Notes under the pieces: generated by a model | The model's input: only the letters and a program-made list of their open reading frames with translations | Database searches by the model: none | Told to the model about the DNA's origin: nothing | Position numbers and translations under genes: made by a program | Origin: Pseudomonas sp. | Lineage (GTDB): Bacteria > Pseudomonadota > Gammaproteobacteria > Pseudomonadales > Pseudomonadaceae | Assembly (NCBI GenBank): GCA_026398835.1 | Contig: JAPLSD010000799.1 | Location: 1 to 12,449 of the forward strand | Reading direction: 5' to 3' | Length of the DNA stretch: 12,449 nucleotides | Shown here: positions 1-6,416 of the stretch, in pieces | How the letters are laid out: the number at the start of each line of letters is the position of its first letter | Position numbering within the stretch: the stretch's first letter is position 1

Positions 1-1
1 C

Positions 2-664
2 GGCACGCTGATGGAAGAGCTGTTCAAAAATGGCGTGACCCTGGTCGCGACATCGAACATCGTCCCGGACGGTCTGTACAAAGATGGCCTGCAACGTGCG
101 CGCTTCTTGCCGGCTATCGCCCTGATCAAGCAGAACACCGATATCGTCAACGTCGACAGCGGCGTCGATTATCGTTTGCGTCACCTCGAGCAGGCCGAGC
201 TGTTCCATTTCCCGCTGGACGCGGCGGCCAATGAAAGCTTGCGCAAGAGCTTCCGCGCCCTGACACCGGAATGCACTCAGGCCGTCGAGAACGATGTACT
301 GATGATCGAAAATCGCGAAATCCGAGCCCTGCGCACCTGCGATGACGTGGCCTGGTTCGACTTCCGCGAACTCTGCGATGGCCCTCGCAGCCAGAACGAC
401 TACATCGAACTGGGCAAGATCTTCCACGCCGTGTTGCTCAGCGACGTCCAGCAGATGACCGTCACCACCGACGACATCGCCCGACGCTTTATCAACATGG
501 TCGACGAGTTCTACGACCGTAACGTCAAGCTGATCATTTCGGCCGAAGTCGAGCTCAAAGACCTCTACACCGGCGGTCGCTTGAACTTCGAGTTCCAGCG
601 CACCCTCAGCCGTTTGCTGGAAATGCAGTCCCACGAGTTCCTGTCGCGGGCGCACAAGCCGTAA
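2..664 (+). CDS. zapE: Cell division protein ZapE (AFG1-family ATPase), 3' part
   Basis: This is the C-terminal 220 residues of an AFG1/LACE1-like AAA ATPase. The reading frame is open to the left edge, so the real start lies outside the window; the ATG at 11 is internal. Near the start of the visible part is the segment VATSNIVPDGLYKDGLQR followed by ARFLPAI. This is the characteristic sensor-1 (ATSN) and arginine-finger (LQRxRFLP) region of ZapE proteins. The family is about 365-375 residues, so the P-loop and Walker B motifs lie upstream. ZapE is a cytoplasmic ATPase linked in E. coli to the Z-ring during late division. In Pseudomonas it typically lies just before the rplM-rpsI-petABC neighbourhood, as here. 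A strong terminator begins 17 bases after the stop. Confidence 0.93.
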   Translation, partial: GTLMEELFKNGVTLVATSNIVPDGLYKDGLQRARFLPAIALIKQNTDIVNVDSGVDYRLRHLEQAELFHFPLDAAANESLRKSFRALTPECTQAVENDVLMIENREIRALRTCDDVAWFDFRELCDGPRSQNDYIELGKIFHAVLLSDVQQMTVTTDDIARRFINMVDEFYDRNVKLIISAEVELKDLYTGGRLNFEFQRTLSRLLEMQSHEFLSRAHKP

Positions 665-680
665 GACTGTCTAGATCGTC

Positions 681-711
681 AAAAAAGGGCCTGCATTGCA
701 GGCCCTTTTTT
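681..711. terminator. Bidirectional intrinsic terminator between zapE and the asparaginase gene
   Basis: A 14-bp perfect stem (AAAAAAGGGCCTGC at 681-694 with its complement at 698-711) encloses a 3-base loop. The stem has a GC core with an A-run on one side and a T-run on the other, so it ends in a U-tract whichever strand is transcribed. It sits 16 bases past the zapE stop on the plus strand and 7 bases past the asparaginase stop (719) on the minus strand, so it can end both converging transcripts. Confidence 0.95.
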
Positions 712-718
712 GTGTATG

Positions 719-1714
719 TCATTTTCCAGACTTGATGTCCTCTTTGAGGTAACGCTCTAGCTCATTTTGTCGCTGGCAGCCGACGAGCATCCAGAGCAGG
801 ATTCTGGCTTTGCGCGGACAGAGAAATCCCGCCATCGATGCACCTTTGCGGATCAGATCCATCTCGCTGCCAATAAAACCATAAGAGGACTGAGCGGTAG
901 AGCCTGAACCGGTCCGGGTCGCAATGATGACCGGGATTTTTTCTGCGATTTTTTCGATAGCCTCAGCCCAGCTCTCTGAGACGTGTCCTGCGCCGAAACC
1001 AGCGATAACCAGTCCGTCGTACCCCAGCTTGAGGATGTTCTCCAATAGCAAGGTGTCCGCAGAAAGAGATGCTTCCAGCAGGGCAATCTTCTGGGTTGTC
1101 TGGTGTGGCAAGGGTAAAAGCATCCGGGGGGCCGGCCGGCGTAGATAGCGGACGGTTCCCTCCACGAGCATGCCTGTGGGACCAAAAACTGGGGAGGTAA
1201 ACGCTTGCAATGCCAATGAGTCGGTTTTACGGACGCTGCACGCTGGGTGAGTCTGGCCGTTCATTACCACCTGAACGCCTCGCTGACGGCTGTTTTCAGT
1301 CAGTGCTACTCGGCAGGCATCCAGCAGATTCGCCGGCCCATCGGCCCCCACTTGGGCTGCTGAACGCATAGCACCGGTCAGGACCAGAGGTTCGTCGTGA
1401 TTCCACAAGTAATCGAAAAATATTGCTGTTTCTTCGAGGGTGTCCGTGCCCTGAGTGATGACAACGCCAATAGCGCCTTGCTCAACCTGGTATTTCGCCC
1501 AGGAAAGGACACTCAGCAAGAACTCGAAATCCAGTGAGGCACTTGGGAGTAGCCCGAGTGTTTCAACGGTCACCCGGGCCAGTGTCGTCAGTTCCGGTAC
1601 CGAGGCCAGGAGGGTTTCGCCGCTGACTGTCGGGATAACACCTTCACCAGCATTTCTGGCTTGCATGCTCACGGTGCCGCCGAGAGCCGCGATGGCCAGT
1701 TTGGGCAGGTTCAT
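719..1714 (-). CDS. L-asparaginase family amidohydrolase (cytoplasmic)
   Basis: A 331-residue protein of the bacterial asparaginase/glutaminase family, which hydrolyses the side-chain amide of asparagine (or glutamine and related amides) to the acid and ammonia. Family landmarks are in order. LGGTVSM at 11-17 has the nucleophile Thr14, although the usual motif is TGGTIA. TQGTDTLEET at 87-96 has the second catalytic pair Thr90/Asp91. TGAMR is at 113-117 and VRKTDS at 161-166 carries catalytic Lys163. There is no signal peptide, so it should be cytoplasmic, unlike the periplasmic type II enzyme. The ATG at 1714 has a GAGG ribosome site about 9 bases upstream. It is the last gene of the minus-strand block, 100 bases after the membrane protein gene. 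The substrate may be asparagine or an amide made by the upstream enzymes; the sequence does not decide this. Confidence 0.87.
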   Translation of the reverse strand: MNLPKLAIAALGGTVSMQARNAGEGVIPTVSGETLLASVPELTTLARVTVETLGLLPSASLDFEFLLSVLSWAKYQVEQGAIGVVITQGTDTLEETAIFFDYLWNHDEPLVLTGAMRSAAQVGADGPANLLDACRVALTENSRQRGVQVVMNGQTHPACSVRKTDSLALQAFTSPVFGPTGMLVEGTVRYLRRPAPRMLLPLPHQTTQKIALLEASLSADTLLLENILKLGYDGLVIAGFGAGHVSESWAEAIEKIAEKIPVIIATRTGSGSTAQSSYGFIGSEMDLIRKGASMAGFLCPRKARILLWMLVGCQRQNELERYLKEDIKSGK

Positions 1715-1742
1715 GTCATACCTCGCTCGATTTATTGCGATT

Positions 1743-1789
1743 AAAAAGTGGCTGTACCCAGTCTTCAGTGGCGGGACATTGGTACAACC
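1743..1789 (-). terminator. Possible attenuator hairpin before the asparaginase gene
   Basis: In the 100-base gap between the membrane protein stop and the asparaginase start, GGTTGTACC (minus strand, 1789-1781) can pair with GGTACAGCC (1758-1750) through a 9-bp stem with one G-U pair. A T-run (1747-1743 on the minus strand) follows two bases after the stem. This is the form of an intrinsic terminator or attenuator. The loop is long (22 bases), so the call is tentative. If real, it would lower asparaginase expression relative to the genes upstream. Confidence 0.4.
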
Positions 1790-1814
1790 GAATGGGAGAA
1801 GTGCGGCTTATGAA

Positions 1815-3035
1815 TTAATTGGTTATCAGGAGTCCGATAAGCGGAACGATCAGCAAGGTGCTGATGGCCATGGACAAGACATTCCCGATGTAGGAATGCA
1901 TGTCGGTCGGCAACCTTTTGGCAATCGCACACGCCAAGGGTGGCGCAATAAGTGCTCCTAGCAGTGCGCTTGAGCCTATGACCTGCCAACTGCCGCCATA
2001 TGTCAGAACCGCCGCCGGCACTACGGACACCAGCGGAATGTAGGTGGGATACCAGCCGCGCAATATCCATTGTCGACGCCAGATCACCACGCCTAAAGCT
2101 GACGTCAAAGCCTGCGCGCCGATCAGCTGTGGCAGCAAACCTGAGCCGTATACCGGACTCATGGGGTTCAAGGTGTAAGCCAACACCGCCCCCAGTAACA
2201 GGCCAAGGCTGGCCAGTTCATTGCCAAAGAACGGCGCTTCCGAAAAGTCTGCCAAAACTCGGCGCAGGCTCCAGAAAACTCCGTAGTCAGGTGTCTTTTT
2301 TACGGCAACTGCGGCCGAAGAGTCGGATGGCTTCTCAGATAGGCCGGATTGCTCGGACTTCACCAGGCTCGGCAGGTACCGACAGAGCAGAAAGGCAATG
2401 ACACTGGCGACAGCCATGCCCGAGACATTGCCAATCACAGCTGGCAAACCCAATGGATTACATACGTAGTTGACGATCAGCAAACACATCGGGGTGACGA
2501 GCACGGCGCCCATGATTGCTCCGTTGATCGTGACCTTCCAGCCACCTCCAAACATCAGCACCATCGCCGCCGGCAATGAAACAAATGCCGCAAACGTGGG
2601 TTGCCAACTTGTCGCCGTGACCGTCCAGCCCCAAAGGAGGTTACTCAGCAGCAGTCCAAGCAGCGAGCTAGTGATCAGCCATGGCCATAATCCAGTGCCG
2701 TAGGAAATGGCAAAACCTTGCCAGGACTTCCCCGTTCGATTCGCCCAGTAGGCCAGATAGGCCCCAGCCAGCAGCCCGATAGAAGCGAACTCGTGTTTGT
2801 AGAAGGCAACCTCGCTGATGTCTCCCAGCACCCAGCGCAGCCAGGCACTCGGCTCGGAAAGGCTCGACACCATGTCACTGTAGCTTGGCCAATGTGCTGA
2901 CCAGGAAGAGCGGTTGGTGAATGAAAGCCAGATAATCAGCAGTATCGTGCCGATCATCAGCAGGATGATCGCAGTATCAAGCAGCGATCTACTGGCAAGT
3001 CGGTTCGGCCGGTGTTTTTCGGTTGTGGTTTCCAT
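1815..3035 (-). CDS. Unrecognised polytopic membrane protein with an internal duplication
   Basis: A 406-residue integral membrane protein that I cannot assign to a named family. After a short basic N-terminus there is a hydrophobic helix at about 19-39, then two homologous halves at about 65-221 and 256-404. The halves match strongly: VLGDISEVAFYKHEFASIGL (69-88) against VLADFSEAPFFGNELASLGL (260-279), PAAMVLMFGGGW (155-166) against PAAVLTYGGSW (340-350), and IGNVSGMAVAS (201-211) against IGNVLSMAIST (383-393). A charged linker (about 222-255) joins them. A two-repeat membrane fold suggests a transporter, but no transport signature is visible. The start follows the nitrilase stop by 17 bases, with a GGGGG stretch about 11 bases before the ATG, which suggests translational coupling. 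By context it could move the substrate or product of the monooxygenase/amidase pair. Confidence 0.85.
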   Translation of the reverse strand: METTTEKHRPNRLASRSLLDTAIILLMIGTILLIIWLSFTNRSSWSAHWPSYSDMVSSLSEPSAWLRWVLGDISEVAFYKHEFASIGLLAGAYLAYWANRTGKSWQGFAISYGTGLWPWLITSSLLGLLLSNLLWGWTVTATSWQPTFAAFVSLPAAMVLMFGGGWKVTINGAIMGAVLVTPMCLLIVNYVCNPLGLPAVIGNVSGMAVASVIAFLLCRYLPSLVKSEQSGLSEKPSDSSAAVAVKKTPDYGVFWSLRRVLADFSEAPFFGNELASLGLLLGAVLAYTLNPMSPVYGSGLLPQLIGAQALTSALGVVIWRRQWILRGWYPTYIPLVSVVPAAVLTYGGSWQVIGSSALLGALIAPPLACAIAKRLPTDMHSYIGNVLSMAISTLLIVPLIGLLITN

Positions 3036-3052
3036 ACGTCATGCCCCCGCTA

Positions 3053-3940
3053 TCAGCGCGGGAGACAAGGGTGTTGGGTATAACCGAGCATCTGATCGTA
3101 GAGATCGGCTCGACGATCGCGATGCAGATCGTTCAAGTTGTTCCAGATGGGCGCACTACGGGAGCTGGTCAGGTCAATATCGGCAAACAGAATTTCTTGC
3201 TTGTCCGCAGAGGCCACTGAGCCGATAGGCCAGCCATTGGTACCGGCAATCAGTGAGCAGCCCAGGTAACGAGCACCTCGCTCTTCGCCGATCCGGCTGG
3301 CGGCTGCAATAAACACGTTGTTGACGTGAGCTGCCGTCATCGTCAGATACGAAGCCATGCACTTGCCGGCGTCGTCGAACAGGGGCGGAGGCGTCCAGAC
3401 CCAGTTGTTCAAGCTGCAAATAATGTCCGCGCCTTGCTGACTCAGGATTCGCGGCACTTCCGGGAACCAGATATCCCAGCATATCAACAACCCGATGCGG
3501 CCTATTGGCGTATCAAAAACAGGGAAGCCGAGATCACCTGGTGTGAACCATAGTTTTTCCAGGTTCCACAAATGGGCTTTTCGATACTTGCCAATATAAC
3601 CGTCAGGTCCCACAAGAACGCCGGTGTTGAAGAGTCGCATACCGTCGCGTTCGGTCAAGCCGGCCACCAGGTAGACCTTGTGCTTGCAGGCGAAATCCAT
3701 CCAGACTTGCACACTCGGCCCGCAGGGAATCTTCTCCGAATGATCGAAGGCATCCTGGCGATTGCTGAAGAAATAACCGGTATTTGAAAGCTCAGGTAGA
3801 ACGATGAGATTTGCCCCCCCGTTCACCGCCTCCAGGGCCAAATCCAGACCATAACGTAAATTACGCTCACAATTCGCCATGCCGACTTGTGGGTCGAATT
3901 GCACGACTGCTACACGAACAGGACTTGTTGATTCGCTCAT
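3053..3940 (-). CDS. Nitrilase-superfamily carbon-nitrogen hydrolase (probable amidase)
   Basis: A 295-residue cytoplasmic enzyme of the carbon-nitrogen hydrolase superfamily, which cleaves amide, carbamoyl or nitrile C-N bonds through a cysteine thioester. The full catalytic set is visible: Glu50 in VLPELSNTGYFF, Lys121 in KYRKAHLW, Cys154 in LLICWDIWFPEVPRIL, and the additional Glu128 in WNLEKLWFTPG. I chose the ATG at 3940 because AGAGGT lies 8 bases upstream. A TTG at 3970 would add ten residues (MQNNKKRSSE) lacking family similarity. The C-W-D-x-W-F-P-E context resembles amidase and N-carbamoyl-amidohydrolase branches more than true nitrilases, but substrate cannot be read from sequence. 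Next to an amide-forming monooxygenase, hydrolysis of that amide to an acid plus ammonia is the simplest role. It does not look like the DavA amidase of lysine catabolism. Confidence 0.9.
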   Translation of the reverse strand: MSESTSPVRVAVVQFDPQVGMANCERNLRYGLDLALEAVNGGANLIVLPELSNTGYFFSNRQDAFDHSEKIPCGPSVQVWMDFACKHKVYLVAGLTERDGMRLFNTGVLVGPDGYIGKYRKAHLWNLEKLWFTPGDLGFPVFDTPIGRIGLLICWDIWFPEVPRILSQQGADIICSLNNWVWTPPPLFDDAGKCMASYLTMTAAHVNNVFIAAASRIGEERGARYLGCSLIAGTNGWPIGSVASADKQEILFADIDLTSSRSAPIWNNLNDLHRDRRADLYDQMLGYTQHPCLPR

Positions 3941-3987
3941 TTCGGACGACCTCTTTTTATTGTTTTGCAACCTGTGTGGTTGTCTTT

Positions 3988-4058
3988 TTTATAAGAGTCG
4001 AACCGGCTGATGGCGTAAGTCAGCAGTTTCCTTTTAGGCTGTAGTCCCGATCCCTAAA
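3988..4058 (-). promoter_or_regulatory. Candidate promoter and operator upstream of the nitrilase gene
   Basis: On the minus strand, 48 bases before the nitrilase ATG, there is a TATAAA box (3993-3988) with no good -35 at 16-18 bases. Upstream of it lies a perfect inverted repeat, TTTAGG-N14-CCTAAA (4033-4058), 40 to 65 bases before the box, where an activator of the LysR or AraC type would bind. A weak -35 together with an upstream palindrome fits activator-dependent transcription. This rests on pattern only. Confidence 0.3.
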
Positions 4059-4145
4059 GTTGATGAGGGGTAGTTCGATTTTGCTCGATTGGCGGCAAAA
4101 TGGCCCGATAGTGCTGGTAGGGAGGGATTTATGGTGGGTGAGGCT

Positions 4146-4172
4146 GAGCCAATACACTTCATGCATTGGCTC
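4146..4172. repeat. Hairpin after the monooxygenase gene
   Basis: GAGCCAAT (4146-4153) and ATTGGCTC (4165-4172) form a perfect 8-bp stem around an 11-base loop, starting 20 bases after the monooxygenase stop in the direction of transcription. No T-run follows on the minus strand, so it is not a standard terminator. It may protect an mRNA 3' end or mark a processing site. The rest of the 252-base spacer (3941-4192) holds the candidate promoter and operator and no gene that I can see. Confidence 0.5.
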
Positions 4173-4192
4173 TTGAGCGGCGAGAATGGAGG

Positions 4193-6139
4193 TCAGCTCC
4201 TGAGCTTGTATTCTGGATAGTCACTCATGGAAAAACCGCCATTGAATGTAGCTTCGGTTTTATTGCAGATATGAATGACCGCATCGACGGCGCCTCGAAA
4301 GCAAGGTTCTGTCCAGCCGGCATCGACTGAAAAGGACTCGCCAGAAAAATAGAGGCCTGAAATATGTGAAAAGTCCCTGTTGTACTTCATCAAGCCTACG
4401 GCGTCGTAGTAGGTGCCGGGCCGGTATAACTTGGCACACCCCAAGGCATTTTTATCGGTCATCCAGCGCTGGACGACTGCTTGATCAATACCGATATAGG
4501 GAGAGATTTTTTCTTGAATATTGGCGGAGTTCATGAGTATCCGATCAAGCTCTTTTGCGCACTTCGTAACAAGCTCTTTGTCGGTGAATGAGGCGAGTTT
4601 GGTTGCGTCATCCTCCCATGTGTAGCTTAGAAGAATGCAGTCATAACTATAGTTTTCATTATAGCGATAGGTGTATATGTCATGGATAAAGCTGTCTGTG
4701 ACTATGGCCTGCGGAATTTTGGTGTTTTTTGATAAGAATGATTTTTTTAACGGCGCATAGACTTTACAGCTGGTTTCCCAGTGAGCAGTTTTATAGGCAT
4801 TGATTGTGTCGAACGGAAGCATCTCCTGGTTGAAGTTTTCCAGTTTGATTCGTGTTTCGATCAGCCATGAGGGAAGGGTCATGATGACAGAGTCAAAATC
4901 ATCGAATAATTCCTGAGTTTGCTCGGGGCGGCTGGATTTCCAGTTGAAGTAGACGCGTGTTTTTTGGTTATCCAGTTTTTTCAGCTTCGTCACGGATGAG
5001 TCCGTGAGGAAACCGGTACTTCTTTCAATGCTGTGTTCATAGAAGGATTTTCCGGTTTCCTCTGTTTTCATGAATAGCAGACATTCATCCAAAGTAGCTA
5101 GCCCGATATACCGAGGCCTATCGAAGTCCAGTCCCTTTGAGTCAAAAACGGCTTCGCTGTGCAAGCAAGGTGAATCTATAGGCTCACCGCTTGAGTCTAC
5201 TCGACCATGGATCAGTTGTAGCTGGCTGCTGAATCCAAAAATTGCAGTACGCAGGGGATAAAGGGAGCAGACGTCATAAAAGGCGCCCCAGCTACCGTCA
5301 CCAATGCCTATCGAATAGAAAACAGCAGACTCTTCTGTGGTCATGCCCATCCCACCGAAATTTCCGGGTGAGCTTTCATGCCAGGTTTCTACTGCGGGCA
5401 TGCTGACCAGGTCGCGAAATGAAATGCTCTCGTATTTTTCGACGATAGCGGCCCACATGGCTTCCCATTGTTGACTGGCGTAAACCTCTGCTACGTGGCG
5501 AGTCATGCGGTCGGCAAATGCTTTCCACTTGGCGTAAACCTTTTGAAGCTCCTCGCCGGGCGGCGGTGTCAGGCCGTCTTCATTCGTCCATATCAGCATC
5601 TGTGGAGTAGGTCCGCCCCCCACGCTTCCTTCTCGAAGATAGATTCCAGTCGACGTTACCCACTGGCTTCCAGGATTGGGGAAGTCTGAAATAGACAAGT
5701 CAAATTCCTTGGCATAGTAAGCCATCAGGGATCTACCCTCCGTAGGTGGCTCGCCTGCTCTGTTGAAGAAGGGCATGCGCATAGCCCCCATTTCAAACGG
5801 TGTATGACTCGCTGCGGAGTTCCGACTTCCAGAAACTGTAAGGTGTCTGCCACCTATGCGTTTAGATTGTTCTATAAGCGTTATATCGGTAAAGCCGCAA
5901 CGATAAAGTTCTCTGGCGGCAGTGAGTCCAGTCACACCTGCACCAATGATGCATATTTTATGGTTTGGGTTGGTTGCTTTTGCGATGCCATTCTCTTGAT
6001 CTACTAATGCTCGATAGTCAAAGCATAAGTCTGGCGGGTTCGGGAAGCGAGCGACCCATTTATTTTTAGCGGAGCGCGTTGTTCGAGCAGTATCCTTGGC
6101 AATATCTGAAGGATAATTGTAGCTTGATCCGATAGTCAC
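4193..6139 (-). CDS. Flavin-dependent L-amino acid 2-monooxygenase family protein (tryptophan/phenylalanine 2-monooxygenase-like)
   Basis: A 648-residue FAD enzyme of the amine oxidase superfamily. The dinucleotide-binding motif IIGAGVTGLTAARELYR is at 64-80, ending in Glu90, and RIGGRH follows at 94-99. GAMRMP at 118-123 matches the GAMRFP of tryptophan and phenylalanine 2-monooxygenases, whose Arg binds the substrate carboxylate. LLSYTWEDDATKL (503-515) is a near match to the same family's LLSYTWEDD segment. The C-terminal FAD segment is GLYFSGESFSVDAGW at 595-609. These enzymes oxidatively decarboxylate an L-amino acid to the shorter amide; some act as plain oxidases. It is longer than tryptophan 2-monooxygenase (about 557 residues), with about 60 residues before the FAD motif. 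The start is GTG, with AGGGA about 10 bases upstream. GC is low (24 of 60 bases at 4681-4740), which suggests acquisition. The substrate is unknown. Confidence 0.85.
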   Translation of the reverse strand: MTIGSSYNYPSDIAKDTARTTRSAKNKWVARFPNPPDLCFDYRALVDQENGIAKATNPNHKICIIGAGVTGLTAARELYRCGFTDITLIEQSKRIGGRHLTVSGSRNSAASHTPFEMGAMRMPFFNRAGEPPTEGRSLMAYYAKEFDLSISDFPNPGSQWVTSTGIYLREGSVGGGPTPQMLIWTNEDGLTPPPGEELQKVYAKWKAFADRMTRHVAEVYASQQWEAMWAAIVEKYESISFRDLVSMPAVETWHESSPGNFGGMGMTTEESAVFYSIGIGDGSWGAFYDVCSLYPLRTAIFGFSSQLQLIHGRVDSSGEPIDSPCLHSEAVFDSKGLDFDRPRYIGLATLDECLLFMKTEETGKSFYEHSIERSTGFLTDSSVTKLKKLDNQKTRVYFNWKSSRPEQTQELFDDFDSVIMTLPSWLIETRIKLENFNQEMLPFDTINAYKTAHWETSCKVYAPLKKSFLSKNTKIPQAIVTDSFIHDIYTYRYNENYSYDCILLSYTWEDDATKLASFTDKELVTKCAKELDRILMNSANIQEKISPYIGIDQAVVQRWMTDKNALGCAKLYRPGTYYDAVGLMKYNRDFSHISGLYFSGESFSVDAGWTEPCFRGAVDAVIHICNKTEATFNGGFSMSDYPEYKLRS

Positions 6140-6380
6140 AGTTGATCTTCCCTGTCAGGTGCGCAGTTATCGTGTGTTGATGTTGTTTGCAGGGATGTAT
6201 GTTGAAGTCTTAAGCGGTTGGCTTACAAGTGTAAAGTCGAGTTCTCTAGTGCTCTGTGTTCCGATTTTTGTGTAGGATAAATACTCGTGAGGCTAGGGAT
6301 TGTATTTTAATAGGGTGTTGTATTTGTGAGTTAGATATAAGTGTTGAATTGGAATTGTTGGTAACGCTCAAATGTTCAAT
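6140..6380 (-). promoter_or_regulatory. AT-rich upstream region of the monooxygenase gene
   Basis: No gene is visible here. The stretch is very AT-rich (17 G/C in 60 bases at 6301-6360) compared with the flanking core genes. It must hold the monooxygenase promoter on the minus strand, but I see only weak matches, such as TTTACA-N17-TAAGAC (6235-6207). A perfect small palindrome, TTACA-CT-TGTAA (6223-6234), lies 84-95 bases before the GTG start, overlaps that weak -35, and is a possible regulator site. Confidence 0.35.
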
Positions 6381-6411
6381 AGGCGCCGCTCAGCTATCTG
6401 AGACGGCGCCT
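6381..6411 (-). terminator. Strong hairpin after the AraC-family regulator gene
   Basis: AGGCGCCG-CTCAG (6381-6393) pairs with CTGAG-A-CGGCGCCT (6398-6411), a 13-bp stem with one bulged base and a CTAT loop. It lies 5 bases after the regulator stop codon in its direction of transcription. The bases after it (ATTGAACATTT) are AT-rich but not a real T-run, so it is probably a weak or factor-assisted terminator. Confidence 0.6.
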
Positions 6412-6416
6412 GTTCT

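Noticed and set aside
4146..4172. Intrinsic terminator of the monooxygenase gene
   Set aside because: The stem is perfect, but no T-run follows on the minus strand, so I list it only as a hairpin.
3053..6139. Lysine catabolic pair DavB-DavA
   Set aside because: The amidase motifs and N-terminus differ from DavA as I remember it, and the monooxygenase is longer than DavB; only the reaction type is shared.
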